27,874 nucleotides of DNA from JAAYLC01 sp964636665 (GCA_964636665.1 CAZWVT010000018.1:1-27874); one strand, 5' to 3'. Counted from the first letter of the stretch, positions 16,188 to 24,735 are shown. A program made the numbers and translations. The notes: generated by a model not told the origin, from the letters alone.

Positions 16188-16961
16188 TTAATGGTTTTTA
16201 TTTGATTCTTTAATTTTATTTATAAACATCCTTTCCGGATATTCAATTTTAGTGAGATACAAGCCTCGAGCAGGTACTGACGGTCCGGCAAACGCTCTGT
16301 TTTTACGCTCGATAATTTCCGGCATTGAATTTACCGATATTTTATCATATCCCACTTCCAAAAGTGTGCCTGTTATTGCCCGTACCATATTTCTGAGAAA
16401 ACGATTGGCAGTAATTCTAAAAGTCAATATATCATCTTCTTTTATCCAAAAAGCTTCTTTTATTTCACAAAAATATGTTTTTACATCGCTTCCTGTTCTT
16501 GAAAAACTCTGAAAGTCTTGGTTTCCTATTAAATAGGATGCCGCCTGATTCATTTTTTCCATATTTGGAGTTTTAAAAACTTGATAAGCCAAATCATTCC
16601 AAAACGGATTCTTGCCGACAATCACTTTGTATTCATACGTACGCAAAACGGCATCAAATCGCGCATGAGCTTCCGGAATTGTTTCAATTAATTCATAAAC
16701 TGCGATATCTTTAGGGAGAAATGAATTTAAACGGAATAAAAAATCAGCTGTATTTTTTAGCGATTTCGAATCAAAATGGAGAACATATTCTTTTGCGTGA
16801 ACTCCGGTATCTGTTCTGCCTGCTCCGACCACTTCAATTTCTGCTCGCAACAAAGTAGATAAACAACGTTCAATAACTTCCTGAATACTTATTTGCTCGG
16901 GTTGTTTTTGCCAACCAAAATAATTCTTACCATGATATCCGAGCTTTAAAAAATAGCGCAT
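16188..16961 (-). CDS. truA: tRNA pseudouridine synthase A
   Basis: A 257-residue enzyme that makes pseudouridine at positions 38-40 of the tRNA anticodon arm. It has the TruA start (MRYFLKLGYHGKNYFGWQKQ), the catalytic Asp in GAGRTDTGVHA, and conserved C-terminal segments (FLRNMVRAITGTLLEVG and FAGPSVPARGLYL). An in-frame extension to 17129 exists, but it contains no conserved sequence and covers a perfect -7 box at 16982-16989. The ATG at 16961 is 21 nt after that box and is clearly the start. It leads a two-gene unit with the ABC exporter. Confidence 0.95.
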   Translation of the reverse strand: MRYFLKLGYHGKNYFGWQKQPEQISIQEVIERCLSTLLRAEIEVVGAGRTDTGVHAKEYVLHFDSKSLKNTADFLFRLNSFLPKDIAVYELIETIPEAHARFDAVLRTYEYKVIVGKNPFWNDLAYQVFKTPNMEKMNQAASYLIGNQDFQSFSRTGSDVKTYFCEIKEAFWIKEDDILTFRITANRFLRNMVRAITGTLLEVGYDKISVNSMPEIIERKNRAFAGPSVPARGLYLTKIEYPERMFINKIKESNKNH

Positions 16962-16981
16962 CCTCTCTTTTTCAAAAAATA

Positions 16982-16989
16982 CAAAATTA
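16982..16989 (-). promoter_or_regulatory. -7 promoter element of truA
   Basis: TAATTTTG on the minus strand, an exact TAnnTTTG match, 21 nt before the truA ATG. It decides the truA start against the longer reading frame. No clear -33 box. Confidence 0.55.
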
Positions 16990-17066
16990 CAATTCCTACA
17001 CTGCTTTTTCATACTATTTCTTTTAAAACTTAATAAATTCGCACCCACACTTTTAAACTCTTTATT

Positions 17067-17558
17067 TTGAAAAAAATTCTTCTTCTCAGTGATACCCATG
17101 GTTATATTGACGACAAGATTCTGAATCATGTCAAAGCATCAGATGAAGTCTGGCATGCCGGAGATATTGGCGATTTATCGGTAACGGATGTCATTCAAAA
17201 ATTAAAACCGCTACGGGCAGTTTACGGCAATATTGACAGCACTGAAATTCGCAAAGAATTCCCATTGCACAATCGGTTTATGTGTGAAGAAATTGATGTT
17301 TGGATAACTCATATCGGCGGATATCCGGGAAGATATTCAACATCCGTACGTCATGAATTAATAAAGAATCCTCCAAAAATATTTATTACGGGGCATTCTC
17401 ATATTTTAAAAATAATGCCCGACAGAAATTTAGATTTGCTGCACATTAATCCCGGAGCGATTGGAATTTATGGATTTCATAAAGTCCGCACGATGGTGCG
17501 ATTTGAAATAGACGGAAAGAATATTCAAAATATGGAAGTAATCGAATATCCTCGTTGA
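17067..17558 (+). CDS. YfcE/MJ0936-like metallophosphoesterase, TTG start
   Basis: A 163-residue phosphodiesterase-like protein with all metal-site motifs of the family: SDTHG (residues 8-12), HAGDIGD, GNID, ITHIGG and GHSH. Members cleave small phosphodiester substrates in vitro; the physiological substrate is not known. The first codon is TTG, giving MKKILLLSDTHG, where the family normally begins. No ATG lies upstream before a stop at 17034, so TTG is the likely start. The gene is divergent from truA (105 bp) and ends at a strong bidirectional hairpin. Confidence 0.92.
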   Translation: MKKILLLSDTHGYIDDKILNHVKASDEVWHAGDIGDLSVTDVIQKLKPLRAVYGNIDSTEIRKEFPLHNRFMCEEIDVWITHIGGYPGRYSTSVRHELIKNPPKIFITGHSHILKIMPDRNLDLLHINPGAIGIYGFHKVRTMVRFEIDGKNIQNMEVIEYPR

Positions 17559-17572
17559 GAATATCTTTAACA

Positions 17573-17604
17573 AAAATCCCGAAGATGGCATTCTTCGGGA
17601 TTTT
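17573..17604. terminator. Bidirectional intrinsic terminator
   Basis: AAAATCCCGAAGA, loop TGGCAT, TCTTCGGGATTTT: a perfect 13-bp stem whose A and T arms give a U tract in both directions. It sits between the convergent phosphoesterase and DUF4293 genes and should end both. Confidence 0.88.
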
Positions 17605-17630
17605 GCACTAATAAATATACCAAGATTGGT

Positions 17631-18041
17631 TTATCGTAATCGGTCCACAGATTTTACAAGATTTTCATCCCTTTTTATGGCTTTATTGGCCAGAACTAAA
17701 AAAACGATAGAAAAGATGGGGATTAAAATCCCAATACCCTTCTCTGAAACAATAGTTTCTCCGGATACAATTAGGGACGTGTAAACGAAAACTCCCAGTA
17801 AAAAAAAGTTTATGATGATATTTATTCGGTTTAGAATAAATTGTCGCAATCTGTTTTTAAAACTGATAATAGCTATAATTGCTAAAGACGCCGAAATAAA
17901 AATGGGCGGGAATATGGAATAATCCATTCTGGAGAGGATAATATTGTCTTCTTCATCGGTAAAAACCGGAAACCAAAAATAAAGTCCGAGCATCAATACG
18001 GCAACAATGATGAGATAAACTGTTTGAATACGTTGTAACAT
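17631..18041 (-). CDS. DUF4293 family membrane protein
   Basis: A 136-residue protein with four hydrophobic helices (about residues 6-24, 44-60, 72-92 and 101-118). It starts MLQRIQTVYLIIVA and ends ANKAIKRDENLVKSVDRLR, both hallmarks of the Bacteroidota family DUF4293. Function unknown. It is divergent from rho, a neighbourhood I recall as common in Flavobacteria. A -7 box lies 21 nt before its ATG. Confidence 0.92.
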   Translation of the reverse strand: MLQRIQTVYLIIVAVLMLGLYFWFPVFTDEEDNIILSRMDYSIFPPIFISASLAIIAIISFKNRLRQFILNRINIIINFFLLGVFVYTSLIVSGETIVSEKGIGILIPIFSIVFLVLANKAIKRDENLVKSVDRLR

Positions 18042-18061
18042 CTTCTAAAATCAATTCGCTG

Positions 18062-18069
18062 CAAAAGTA
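18062..18069 (-). promoter_or_regulatory. -7 promoter element of the DUF4293 gene
   Basis: TACTTTTG on the minus strand, an exact TAnnTTTG match, 21 nt before the ATG at 18041. The rest of the 204-bp divergent region upstream of rho is A/T-rich, with no promoter I can assign to rho. Confidence 0.55.
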
Positions 18070-18245
18070 CAGTTTCTTTTTTTAAAAATAAAAAGGAGTA
18101 TTTCAATAATTTATTGTATTATTGTGCCGTCTATTCGTTTTCCCATTACAGGAAATTACTTCTTACACAAATTTTTTCAATACGCAACCTTGCTTAACAA
18201 CCAGTTAATTTAAAAAAAATTAAAAATTAATTTTATCCTTATTAC

Positions 18246-19868
18246 ATGATTGACATTTCAGAATTAAAACAAAAGAAGCTTTCTGAACTTCAAGAAATAG
18301 CTAAAGAACTCAATGTACCTAAGTATCGGAATGAAAGAAAATTAGATTTAATCTACAAAATTCTTGACTATCAAGCCGCTAATCCAAAGAAAGTACAAGA
18401 AGTTATCAAGTCAGAAGAAACAGTTTCGAAAACAACTCCCCCTCCAGCCCCTAAAAAAACAGAAGAAAAAGATAAAGACACAAAGTCTTCTTCCGGTTCG
18501 TCCGTAAAATCTGACAAACCTGTATTACAAAAAAAACCGCAGCACAAATCTGACAATCGCGATAGAAACAAAAAAGAGAATCAGAAAAAAACACATTCTC
18601 AAAATCACGACCCTAAGAATAATCGCACCAAACACCATAACGACAGGCATTCAGATTCTTCTAAATCCCAGAATTCTCAAAATCATTCCAAAAAAGAATA
18701 TCACGATAAGAGCAAAGATTCTAGGAACAAATACAAAGAACCGGAATATGAATTTGACGGCATCATCGAGAGTGAAGGCGTTCTAGATATAATACAAGAC
18801 GGTTACGGTTTTCTCCGTTCCAGTGATTACAATTATTTGGCATCTCCGGATGACATTTATGTTTCTCAATCTCAAATCCGATTGTTTGGATTAAAAACAG
18901 GCGACACCGTTTTGGGAGAAGTGCGACCGCCGAAAGAAACTGAAAAATACTTTCCGTTAATCAAAGTAAATAAGATCAACGGTCTTAGTCCAAATGCAGT
19001 ACGCGACCGCGTTTCATTCGAACACTTAACTCCGCTTTTTCCACAAGAAAAATTCAATTTGGCCAATAAGCAAAGTACGATTTCTACAAGAATTATCGAC
19101 ATGTTTGCGCCCATCGGAAAAGGACAACGCGGAATGATTGTGGCGCAGCCGAAAACCGGTAAAACCATGCTTTTAAAGGATATTGCCAATGCAATTGCGG
19201 CAAACCATCCTGAAGTTTACCAAATTATTTTACTTATCGACGAACGTCCGGAAGAAGTTACCGATATGCAACGAAACGTTAGAGGTGAAGTTGTTGCATC
19301 GACTTTCGACAAAGAAGCTGCGGAGCATGTTCGTGTTGCAAATATCGTTATTGAAAAAGCAAAACGACTGGTAGAATGTGGTCATGATGTTGTTATTCTT
19401 TTGGATTCCATCACACGTCTTGCCAGAGCTTACAATACTGTTCAACCAACAAGTGGAAAAATATTGAGTGGTGGTGTTGATGCCAATGCGCTTCACAAAC
19501 CGAAACGCTTTTTTGGAGCTGCAAGAAATATTGAAAACGGAGGTTCTTTGAGCATAATTGCAACGGCACTTACCGACACCGGTTCAAAAATGGATGAAGT
19601 TATTTTTGAGGAATTTAAAGGTACCGGAAATATGGAATTGCAATTAGACAGAAAGATTTCCAATCGTCGTATTTTCCCTGCCATTGACCTTACTTCTTCG
19701 GGAACTCGTAGAGATGATTTATTACTGGATGAGAATGTGATTCAACGTATGTGGATTTTGCGAAAATATCTCGCAGATATGAATCCTGTGGAAGCTATGG
19801 AATTTATCCTTGACCGTGTAAAACAAACCCGTTCCAATGAAGAGTTTTTAATTTCTATGAACGGATAA
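18246..19868 (+). CDS. rho: Transcription termination factor Rho
   Basis: A 540-residue hexameric RNA-dependent ATPase that ends transcription of untranslated RNA. Residues 1-45 form the Rho N-terminal helical domain (ISELKQKKLSELQEIAKELN). Residues about 48-165 are a low-complexity Lys/Ser/His/Asn-rich insertion. The RNA-binding cold-shock-like domain follows (GVLDIIQDGYGFLR), then the ATPase with P-loop AQPKTGKT (about 299-306), LIDERPEEVTDMQR and VVILLDSITRLARAYN. E. coli Rho has 419 residues; the excess is the insertion, which is typical of Bacteroidota and may bind RNA or drive condensation. A clear terminator follows. Confidence 0.97.
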   Translation: MIDISELKQKKLSELQEIAKELNVPKYRNERKLDLIYKILDYQAANPKKVQEVIKSEETVSKTTPPPAPKKTEEKDKDTKSSSGSSVKSDKPVLQKKPQHKSDNRDRNKKENQKKTHSQNHDPKNNRTKHHNDRHSDSSKSQNSQNHSKKEYHDKSKDSRNKYKEPEYEFDGIIESEGVLDIIQDGYGFLRSSDYNYLASPDDIYVSQSQIRLFGLKTGDTVLGEVRPPKETEKYFPLIKVNKINGLSPNAVRDRVSFEHLTPLFPQEKFNLANKQSTISTRIIDMFAPIGKGQRGMIVAQPKTGKTMLLKDIANAIAANHPEVYQIILLIDERPEEVTDMQRNVRGEVVASTFDKEAAEHVRVANIVIEKAKRLVECGHDVVILLDSITRLARAYNTVQPTSGKILSGGVDANALHKPKRFFGAARNIENGGSLSIIATALTDTGSKMDEVIFEEFKGTGNMELQLDRKISNRRIFPAIDLTSSGTRRDDLLLDENVIQRMWILRKYLADMNPVEAMEFILDRVKQTRSNEEFLISMNG

Positions 19869-19893
19869 TTTAAATTAAACTTTAATAAATAGG

Positions 19894-19931
19894 AAAAACA
19901 GCTTTCTAAAAATCCAGAAGGCTGTTTTTTT
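19894..19931 (+). terminator. Intrinsic terminator after rho
   Basis: AAAAACAGCTTTCT pairs with AGAAGGCTGTTTTT (one G-U pair, loop AAAAATCC) and is followed by a T tract to 19931. It lies 25 nt after the rho stop and may also serve the convergent lipoprotein gene on the minus strand. Confidence 0.85.
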
Positions 19932-19950
19932 GACTAATCCAACCAATTAT

Positions 19951-20745
19951 TTAAATCCTCAATTCATATCGCAAACAAGAATCTTCAGAAATCGTCAGCG
20001 TATTGCTCCAAGTATATCCTTGGCAACTTGCGGTATAACTGTATGTTCCGACAGGCAAATCATTAAAATTCCCACCGCTTCCTGTTTCTGAACAATCCGG
20101 TGTGTCACTGTGATACGCTGTGATGGTACTGGAGCCGACCCCTTCCAGATTAACCGTAATTGGTCCACAACCAAAATCACGTTTTACCCAAAATTTCACA
20201 TCTCCTTTTCCGCTTCCGCCGTTATTTCCTCCCGTACCACCACTTGTACCACCATTTCCGCCGGACGTACTACAATTTACTCCGTAACCACTTACAATAA
20301 CATCGACTGAGCCATTGGTCGATAAATTTGCTTCCAAAACAAATTCACGACCATTAATGGAAATTGTACACGTATTTGGCGGAATATCTCCTTCATTATG
20401 TGCATAAAGTGTAATATAATTGTATCCGTTGTACCCGAAATCATAATTTACACTTATCGGATTATCAGGTCCTGACAAGGTTTTTTGATCGATAATAACA
20501 TCGCCATTTGCAATAATTGAAACCACATCATTATCTATCGTTCCGTGATCCCACACTTTTATTGTAGTTATCCGACTGCCAATTTCTACACATCCTAAAT
20601 AAACATTCGGACGTCCGAAATTTGTGGAAGGAATAATGGAAGTAGTGTTTACTTCGACTTGAGGTTCGGGACTTTCCTCTTTCTCGCAGGCAATTACAAG
20701 AGCAGCAACTGCTACCCATAATATGAAAGTTTTTTTACCGAGCAT
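19951..20745 (-). CDS. Probable surface-exposed lipoprotein, two domains with Gly-rich linker
   Basis: A 264-residue lipoprotein: signal peptide with lipobox VIAC (Cys20). The mature start CEKEES fits the K-(D/E)2 surface-export signal described for Capnocytophaga and Flavobacterium lipoproteins, so it may face outwards. The first beta-rich domain (about 35-155) is followed by a Gly/Ser/Thr/Asn linker (about 158-178) and a small second beta domain with Cys pairs (FGCGPITVNLEG, GTYSYTASCQGYTW, EDSCLRYELRI). No catalytic motif and no family recognised for the first domain. Adhesion or matrix binding are guesses. It is alone, with a terminator from rho at its 3' side. Confidence 0.82.
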   Translation of the reverse strand: MLGKKTFILWVAVAALVIACEKEESPEPQVEVNTTSIIPSTNFGRPNVYLGCVEIGSRITTIKVWDHGTIDNDVVSIIANGDVIIDQKTLSGPDNPISVNYDFGYNGYNYITLYAHNEGDIPPNTCTISINGREFVLEANLSTNGSVDVIVSGYGVNCSTSGGNGGTSGGTGGNNGGSGKGDVKFWVKRDFGCGPITVNLEGVGSSTITAYHSDTPDCSETGSGGNFNDLPVGTYSYTASCQGYTWSNTLTISEDSCLRYELRI

Positions 20746-20821
20746 AACTTTTAATTTTGATTGATTAAGTTTTATACCTTATTTAATACAATCCAAAATT
20801 AAATCGCAAATCAGTAAAATA

Positions 20822-20843
20822 AAATACCTAATTCAGGGTATTT
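20822..20843 (-). terminator. Weak terminator after the panB-rluA unit
   Basis: On the minus strand AAATACC, eight bases, GGTATTT, followed by TATTTTA. A 7-bp stem 85 nt after the pseudouridine synthase stop; plausible but weak. Confidence 0.4.
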
Positions 20844-20927
20844 ATTTGTTTTTGTTGAATATTCATCAATATAATCAAACGACATTCTTAAAGCCAAGAC
20901 TATCCTTTATGTTCTTGATTACAAAAT

Positions 20928-21614
20928 TTATAAGACAGCATTCCACAAAACATCATCGGGAGTCGGTGCTATAATCTGTAGAACTTCTTTGCTTACAGGG
21001 TGGGTTAATCTGAGTTCTCGTGCATGAAGATGAATACTGCCATCAGGATTACTTCGGTCAAAACCATATTTCAAATCGCCTTTTATGGGCATGCCAACTG
21101 CCGATAATTGCGAGCGAATTTGATGATGCCTTCCTGTTTCCAAAGTAATTTCAAGTGCGTAATAACGATTTAATTTTCGAATAAGCCGATAATGGAGAAT
21201 TGCTTTTTTTCCATTCGGAATCTCTTTGTTATTCGCATAAGATTTATTTTGTTTTGAATTTCGAACCATATAATGAACAAGCGTATCTTTTTCTTTTGGA
21301 GGTTCATTTTTTACGAGAGCCCAATAAATCTTTTCCGTAGTTCTCTCGGCAAATAATTTGTTTAAACGAGTCAACGCTTTTGATGTACGCGCAAAAACAA
21401 CCACGCCGCTGGTAGGTCGATCTAAACGATGAACGACACCCAAGAAAACAGCTCCGGGTTTGTCGTATTTTATTGCGATGTATTCTTTTACTACTTCCAC
21501 CAGCGGTTTATCGCCCGTTTTATCACCTTGAACGATATCGCCCGGACGTTTGTTTACCGCAATAATATGGTTGTCTTCATAAAGAACTAAAAGATTTTCT
21601 TTTGTAGAATGCAC
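20928..21614 (-). CDS. RluA-family rRNA/tRNA pseudouridine synthase
   Basis: A 228-residue enzyme with the RluA-family catalytic motif HRLDRPTSGVVVFARTSKAL (Asp in HRLD), the N-terminal LYEDNHIIAVNKRPG, and later the LETGRHHQIRSQLSAVGMPI and GDLKYG segments. It isomerises uridine in structured RNA; which site is not readable. There is no S4 domain, so it is a short form of the family. The start is 5 nt after the panB stop, so the two are one transcript, a pairing I recall as common in Flavobacteria. Confidence 0.93.
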   Translation of the reverse strand: MHSTKENLLVLYEDNHIIAVNKRPGDIVQGDKTGDKPLVEVVKEYIAIKYDKPGAVFLGVVHRLDRPTSGVVVFARTSKALTRLNKLFAERTTEKIYWALVKNEPPKEKDTLVHYMVRNSKQNKSYANNKEIPNGKKAILHYRLIRKLNRYYALEITLETGRHHQIRSQLSAVGMPIKGDLKYGFDRSNPDGSIHLHARELRLTHPVSKEVLQIIAPTPDDVLWNAVL

Positions 21615-21619
21615 GGATA

Positions 21620-22438
21620 TTAATATTGTTCATTTTCATTGGGAAAATCTCCACCTTTTACATCTTTGCTATACTGAACAAAAGCATTTGTCATATCGTT
21701 GTACAAATTCAAATAACGACGTAAAAACCTCGGATTAAATTCGTGGGTCATTCCAATCATATCGTGAATTACCAATACCTGTCCATCCACATCTCCGCCG
21801 GCACCAATCCCGATGACAGGTATGGAGATTTGTTCGGCTACTTTTTTTGCCAATACTGCGGGAACTTTTTCCAATACAACAGCGAAACATCCTATTTTTT
21901 CAAGCATCAATGCATCACTGATAAGTCGATTGGCTTCTTCTTCTTCCTTGGCACGAACCGTATAAGTTCCAAATTTATAAATGGATTGAGGCGTCAGTCC
22001 CAAATGTCCCATAACGGGAATTCCGGCATTTAATATGCGTTTAATCGAATCTTTAATTTCTTTTCCGCCTTCCAGTTTAACTGCATGCGCACCACTTTCT
22101 TTCATAATCCGAATGGAAGAACGCAAGGCTTCTTTCGGATCGCTTTGATAACTTCCAAAAGGAAGATCAACCACAACCAAACATCTTTCTACGGCGCGAA
22201 CCACAGAAGCCGCATGATAAATCATTTGGTCTAAAGTTATGGGCAAAGTCGTTTCGTGACCTGCCATTACATTGCTTGCGGAATCACCGACCAATATCAC
22301 ATCAATTCCGGCATCGTCAACAATCTTAGCCATCGAATAATCATAAGCGGTGAGCATTGCTATTTTCTCACCGTTCTTTTTCATATCCACAAGCGTTTTG
22401 GTTGTAATTCGTTTGTATTCTCGTTTAGCTACGGACAT
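21620..22438 (-). CDS. panB: 3-methyl-2-oxobutanoate hydroxymethyltransferase
   Basis: A 272-residue TIM-barrel enzyme that adds a hydroxymethyl group from methylene-tetrahydrofolate to 2-ketoisovalerate to form ketopantoate, the first step of pantothenate and CoA synthesis. The family motifs are present: MLTAYDYSMAKIVDDAG, ILVGDSASNVMAGHETTLP (metal Asp), VVVDLPFGSYQ (second metal Asp) and GAHAVKLEGG, then GHLGLTPQS and IPVIGIGAG with the catalytic region. Length matches the family. No panC or panD neighbour. It is the first gene of the panB-rluA unit, with a -7-like box 21 nt before the ATG. Confidence 0.96.
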   Translation of the reverse strand: MSVAKREYKRITTKTLVDMKKNGEKIAMLTAYDYSMAKIVDDAGIDVILVGDSASNVMAGHETTLPITLDQMIYHAASVVRAVERCLVVVDLPFGSYQSDPKEALRSSIRIMKESGAHAVKLEGGKEIKDSIKRILNAGIPVMGHLGLTPQSIYKFGTYTVRAKEEEEANRLISDALMLEKIGCFAVVLEKVPAVLAKKVAEQISIPVIGIGAGGDVDGQVLVIHDMIGMTHEFNPRFLRRYLNLYNDMTNAFVQYSKDVKGGDFPNENEQY

Positions 22439-22458
22439 AATTTAAAATTTTTAGAAAG

Positions 22459-22466
22459 TAAAAGTA
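22459..22466 (-). promoter_or_regulatory. -7-like promoter element of panB
   Basis: TACTTTTA on the minus strand, one mismatch from TAnnTTTG, 21 nt before the panB ATG, the same spacing as for marR, truA and DUF4293. Confidence 0.4.
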
Positions 22467-22507
22467 TGTATTTAAAATATTAGAGTAGTGCTTAAAAAAA
22501 TATGTGT

Positions 22508-23932
22508 TTAACAATCGCTGATATTTACTTGAACCGCAAGTCCACCTTCACTGGTTTCTTTGTATTTTGAAGTCATATCTTGAGCAGTTGCCCACATGGT
22601 TGCCACTACATCATCTAACGAAACTTTAGCTTTTGAAGGATCGCTGTGCAATGCTATTTCACAAGCGTTTATTGCTTTAACTGCTCCCATCGCATTTCGT
22701 TCGATGCAAGGAATCTGTACCAGACCGGCAATCGGGTCGCAGGTTAATCCCAAATGATGTTCCATGGCGATTTCACTTGCCATCAGACATTGTTCGGGCG
22801 TTCCTCCCATAAGTTCGCAAAGTGCACCGGCAGCCATAGAGGAAGAAACTCCGATTTCAGCCTGACATCCTCCCATTGCGGCAGAAATTGTCGCTCCTTT
22901 TTTGAAAATACTCCCGATTTCTCCGGCAGTTAAAAGAAACCTTTTAATATCCTCCCAAGTTGCCTGATGATTTTCAATCACCAGATAATACATTAGAACG
23001 GCAGGAATCACGCCTGCACTTCCATTGGTCGGCGCAGTTACTACCCTGCCTAATGAAGCATTTACTTCATTTACTGCCAAGGCAAAACAGGAAACCCATT
23101 TGAGAATTTGACGAAATTCAACTTTGGTATTTCTAATGGCTTCCAACCATTCTTGAGGTGTTGTATATACTTGTTCTCCAATTAAATTCTTATTCATCGC
23201 ATAAGCACGCCGGGTTACATTCAATCCGCCGGGAAGATAACCTTCTGTGTGGCATCCGTCATAAAGCGATTGAAGCATAACTTCCCAAATCGCTTTCAGT
23301 CCTTCATCGATTTCTTTATCACTTCGCAGGGAACGTTCATTTTCCATTACAATTTCTGAAATATGCTTTTGTTCTGCTTTACAACTTGCTAATAATTCCG
23401 CTCCATTTTGTATAGGAAAAGGGAAATGTGAAAATTTCTCCATTTTTATCTTCTCCATCTTGCGCTCTTCTTTCACAACAAATCCGCCGCCTATAGAATA
23501 ATAGGAGTCTTCGATTTTACTTCCATCGGATAAAGTTGCCGTAAAAGTCATCCCGTTTGGATGATATTCTAAAAAATTCTTATTAAAAACGATATGTTCG
23601 GAAGGGGAAAAAGTACACGGTCTTTCTTGGTTAAAATCAATCAGCTGTGTCATTTTAATCTGAGCTACTTCAGCATCGATTTTATCGGTAGGAAATGTTT
23701 CGGGGTCATATCCGCACAATCCCATCATTACAGCAACATCGGTTGCATGACCTATTCCGGTAAGTGATAAAGAACCGTATAAATCCACAGTAATACCGAC
23801 GACACGGTCAAAAACATTACGTTCTTTAAGCTCATCAATCCATCGCAAACCGGCGCGCCAGGGTCCCAACGTATGGGAACTCGACGGCCCTACTCCTATA
23901 GACAACATATCAAATACACTAATGCTTTCCAT
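22508..23932 (-). CDS. sdaA: L-serine ammonia-lyase (iron-sulfur L-serine dehydratase)
   Basis: A 474-residue single-chain enzyme that deaminates L-serine to pyruvate and ammonia with a [4Fe-4S] cluster. The beta domain begins SVFDMLSIGVGPSSSHTLGP. The alpha domain has GCQAEIGVSSSMAAGALCEL and LTCDPIAGLVQIPCIERNA, which supply three cluster cysteines. The last residue is Cys (NISDC), the C-terminal tail Cys that caps the cluster in this family. Residues about 165-185 are a charged insert (KMEKIKMEKF). An upstream TTG at 23959 in the same frame overlaps the -7 promoter box, so the ATG at 23932 is used. Transcribed alone. Confidence 0.95.
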   Translation of the reverse strand: MESISVFDMLSIGVGPSSSHTLGPWRAGLRWIDELKERNVFDRVVGITVDLYGSLSLTGIGHATDVAVMMGLCGYDPETFPTDKIDAEVAQIKMTQLIDFNQERPCTFSPSEHIVFNKNFLEYHPNGMTFTATLSDGSKIEDSYYSIGGGFVVKEERKMEKIKMEKFSHFPFPIQNGAELLASCKAEQKHISEIVMENERSLRSDKEIDEGLKAIWEVMLQSLYDGCHTEGYLPGGLNVTRRAYAMNKNLIGEQVYTTPQEWLEAIRNTKVEFRQILKWVSCFALAVNEVNASLGRVVTAPTNGSAGVIPAVLMYYLVIENHQATWEDIKRFLLTAGEIGSIFKKGATISAAMGGCQAEIGVSSSMAAGALCELMGGTPEQCLMASEIAMEHHLGLTCDPIAGLVQIPCIERNAMGAVKAINACEIALHSDPSKAKVSLDDVVATMWATAQDMTSKYKETSEGGLAVQVNISDC

Positions 23933-23956
23933 ATTTAAAGGGGATAATTGTTTTTT

Positions 23957-23964
23957 CAAAGATA
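23957..23964 (-). promoter_or_regulatory. -7 promoter element of the serine dehydratase gene
   Basis: TATCTTTG on the minus strand, an exact TAnnTTTG match, 25 nt before the ATG at 23932. The alternative TTG start is the last three bases of this box, which excludes it. Confidence 0.55.
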
Positions 23965-24177
23965 CTAGTTTTTCAAACGATAACTTACGCTACAGACTCG
24001 TTTTAAAACACGAAAATATCACTTTAAAAATCATCTGACTGCTTATGTCATAATTTGCACCGCAAACCCGTGAATTCTAAAATTGTTCTTTGCATTCGAG
24101 TTTAATTTATATTTTTTGAATTATACTTGCCATTAATTTATTAAACACGAGCATCCAATTATTTTGGACTATTAAGG

Positions 24178-24735
24178 ATGGCTGTTAAACGATTTTTTGA
24201 TTTCTTTTTTTCCATACTCGGATTGGCATTTACTTGGTGGATTATCGTACTGTTGATAATTATTTCGAGAATCGATACCAAAGGAAGCGGCATATTCAAA
24301 CAAAAACGCATAGGACAATACGGCAAATTGTTTACCATCTATAAAATACGTTCTATGCATGCCGAAACCGGCGAAATATCGAAAATCGGCGGTTTTATCA
24401 GAAAATACAAACTTGATGAACTCCCGCAATTCTTTAATATTTTAAACGGGACTATGAGTTTTGTCGGTCCCCGACCGGACATCCCGGGATATTACGATTT
24501 ACTGCAAGGAGAAAATCGAGTCGTTTTGGAATTAAAACCGGGACTTGTAAGCAAGGCTGCTATGAAATATTACAACGAAGATAAAATTTTAGCAGCTCAA
24601 AGCAATCCACAAAAATACAATGACGAAGTAATTTTTCCGGACAAAATCCGAATGAATAAAGCGTATTACCACAACCGAAGTATCTTAGAGGATATAAAAA
24701 TCCTGATAATCTTCTTAAGAAAAACCATATTGTAA
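24178..24735 (+). CDS. Small monotopic phosphoglycosyl transferase (bacterial sugar transferase family)
   Basis: A 185-residue PglC-like enzyme that moves a sugar-1-phosphate from a UDP-sugar to undecaprenyl phosphate, starting a glycan repeat unit. One re-entrant membrane helix (about 8-30) precedes the motif FKQKRIGQYGK (40-50). The catalytic Asp80-Glu81 dyad lies in KLDELPQFFNILNG, and SFVGPRPD (95-101) follows. It lacks the multi-helix N-domain of WcaJ/WbaP. ATG at 24178 follows AAGG. The downstream CapD-like gene is on the same strand, so this looks like the edge of a capsule, O-antigen or protein-glycan locus. The sugar is unknown. Confidence 0.92.
   Translation: MAVKRFFDFFFSILGLAFTWWIIVLLIIISRIDTKGSGIFKQKRIGQYGKLFTIYKIRSMHAETGEISKIGGFIRKYKLDELPQFFNILNGTMSFVGPRPDIPGYYDLLQGENRVVLELKPGLVSKAAMKYYNEDKILAAQSNPQKYNDEVIFPDKIRMNKAYYHNRSILEDIKILIIFLRKTIL

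Noticed and set aside
16962..17129. 56-residue N-terminal extension of truA
   Set aside because: TruA proteins start at MRYFLKLGYHG; the extension overlaps a perfect -7 box and the start of the divergent phosphoesterase.
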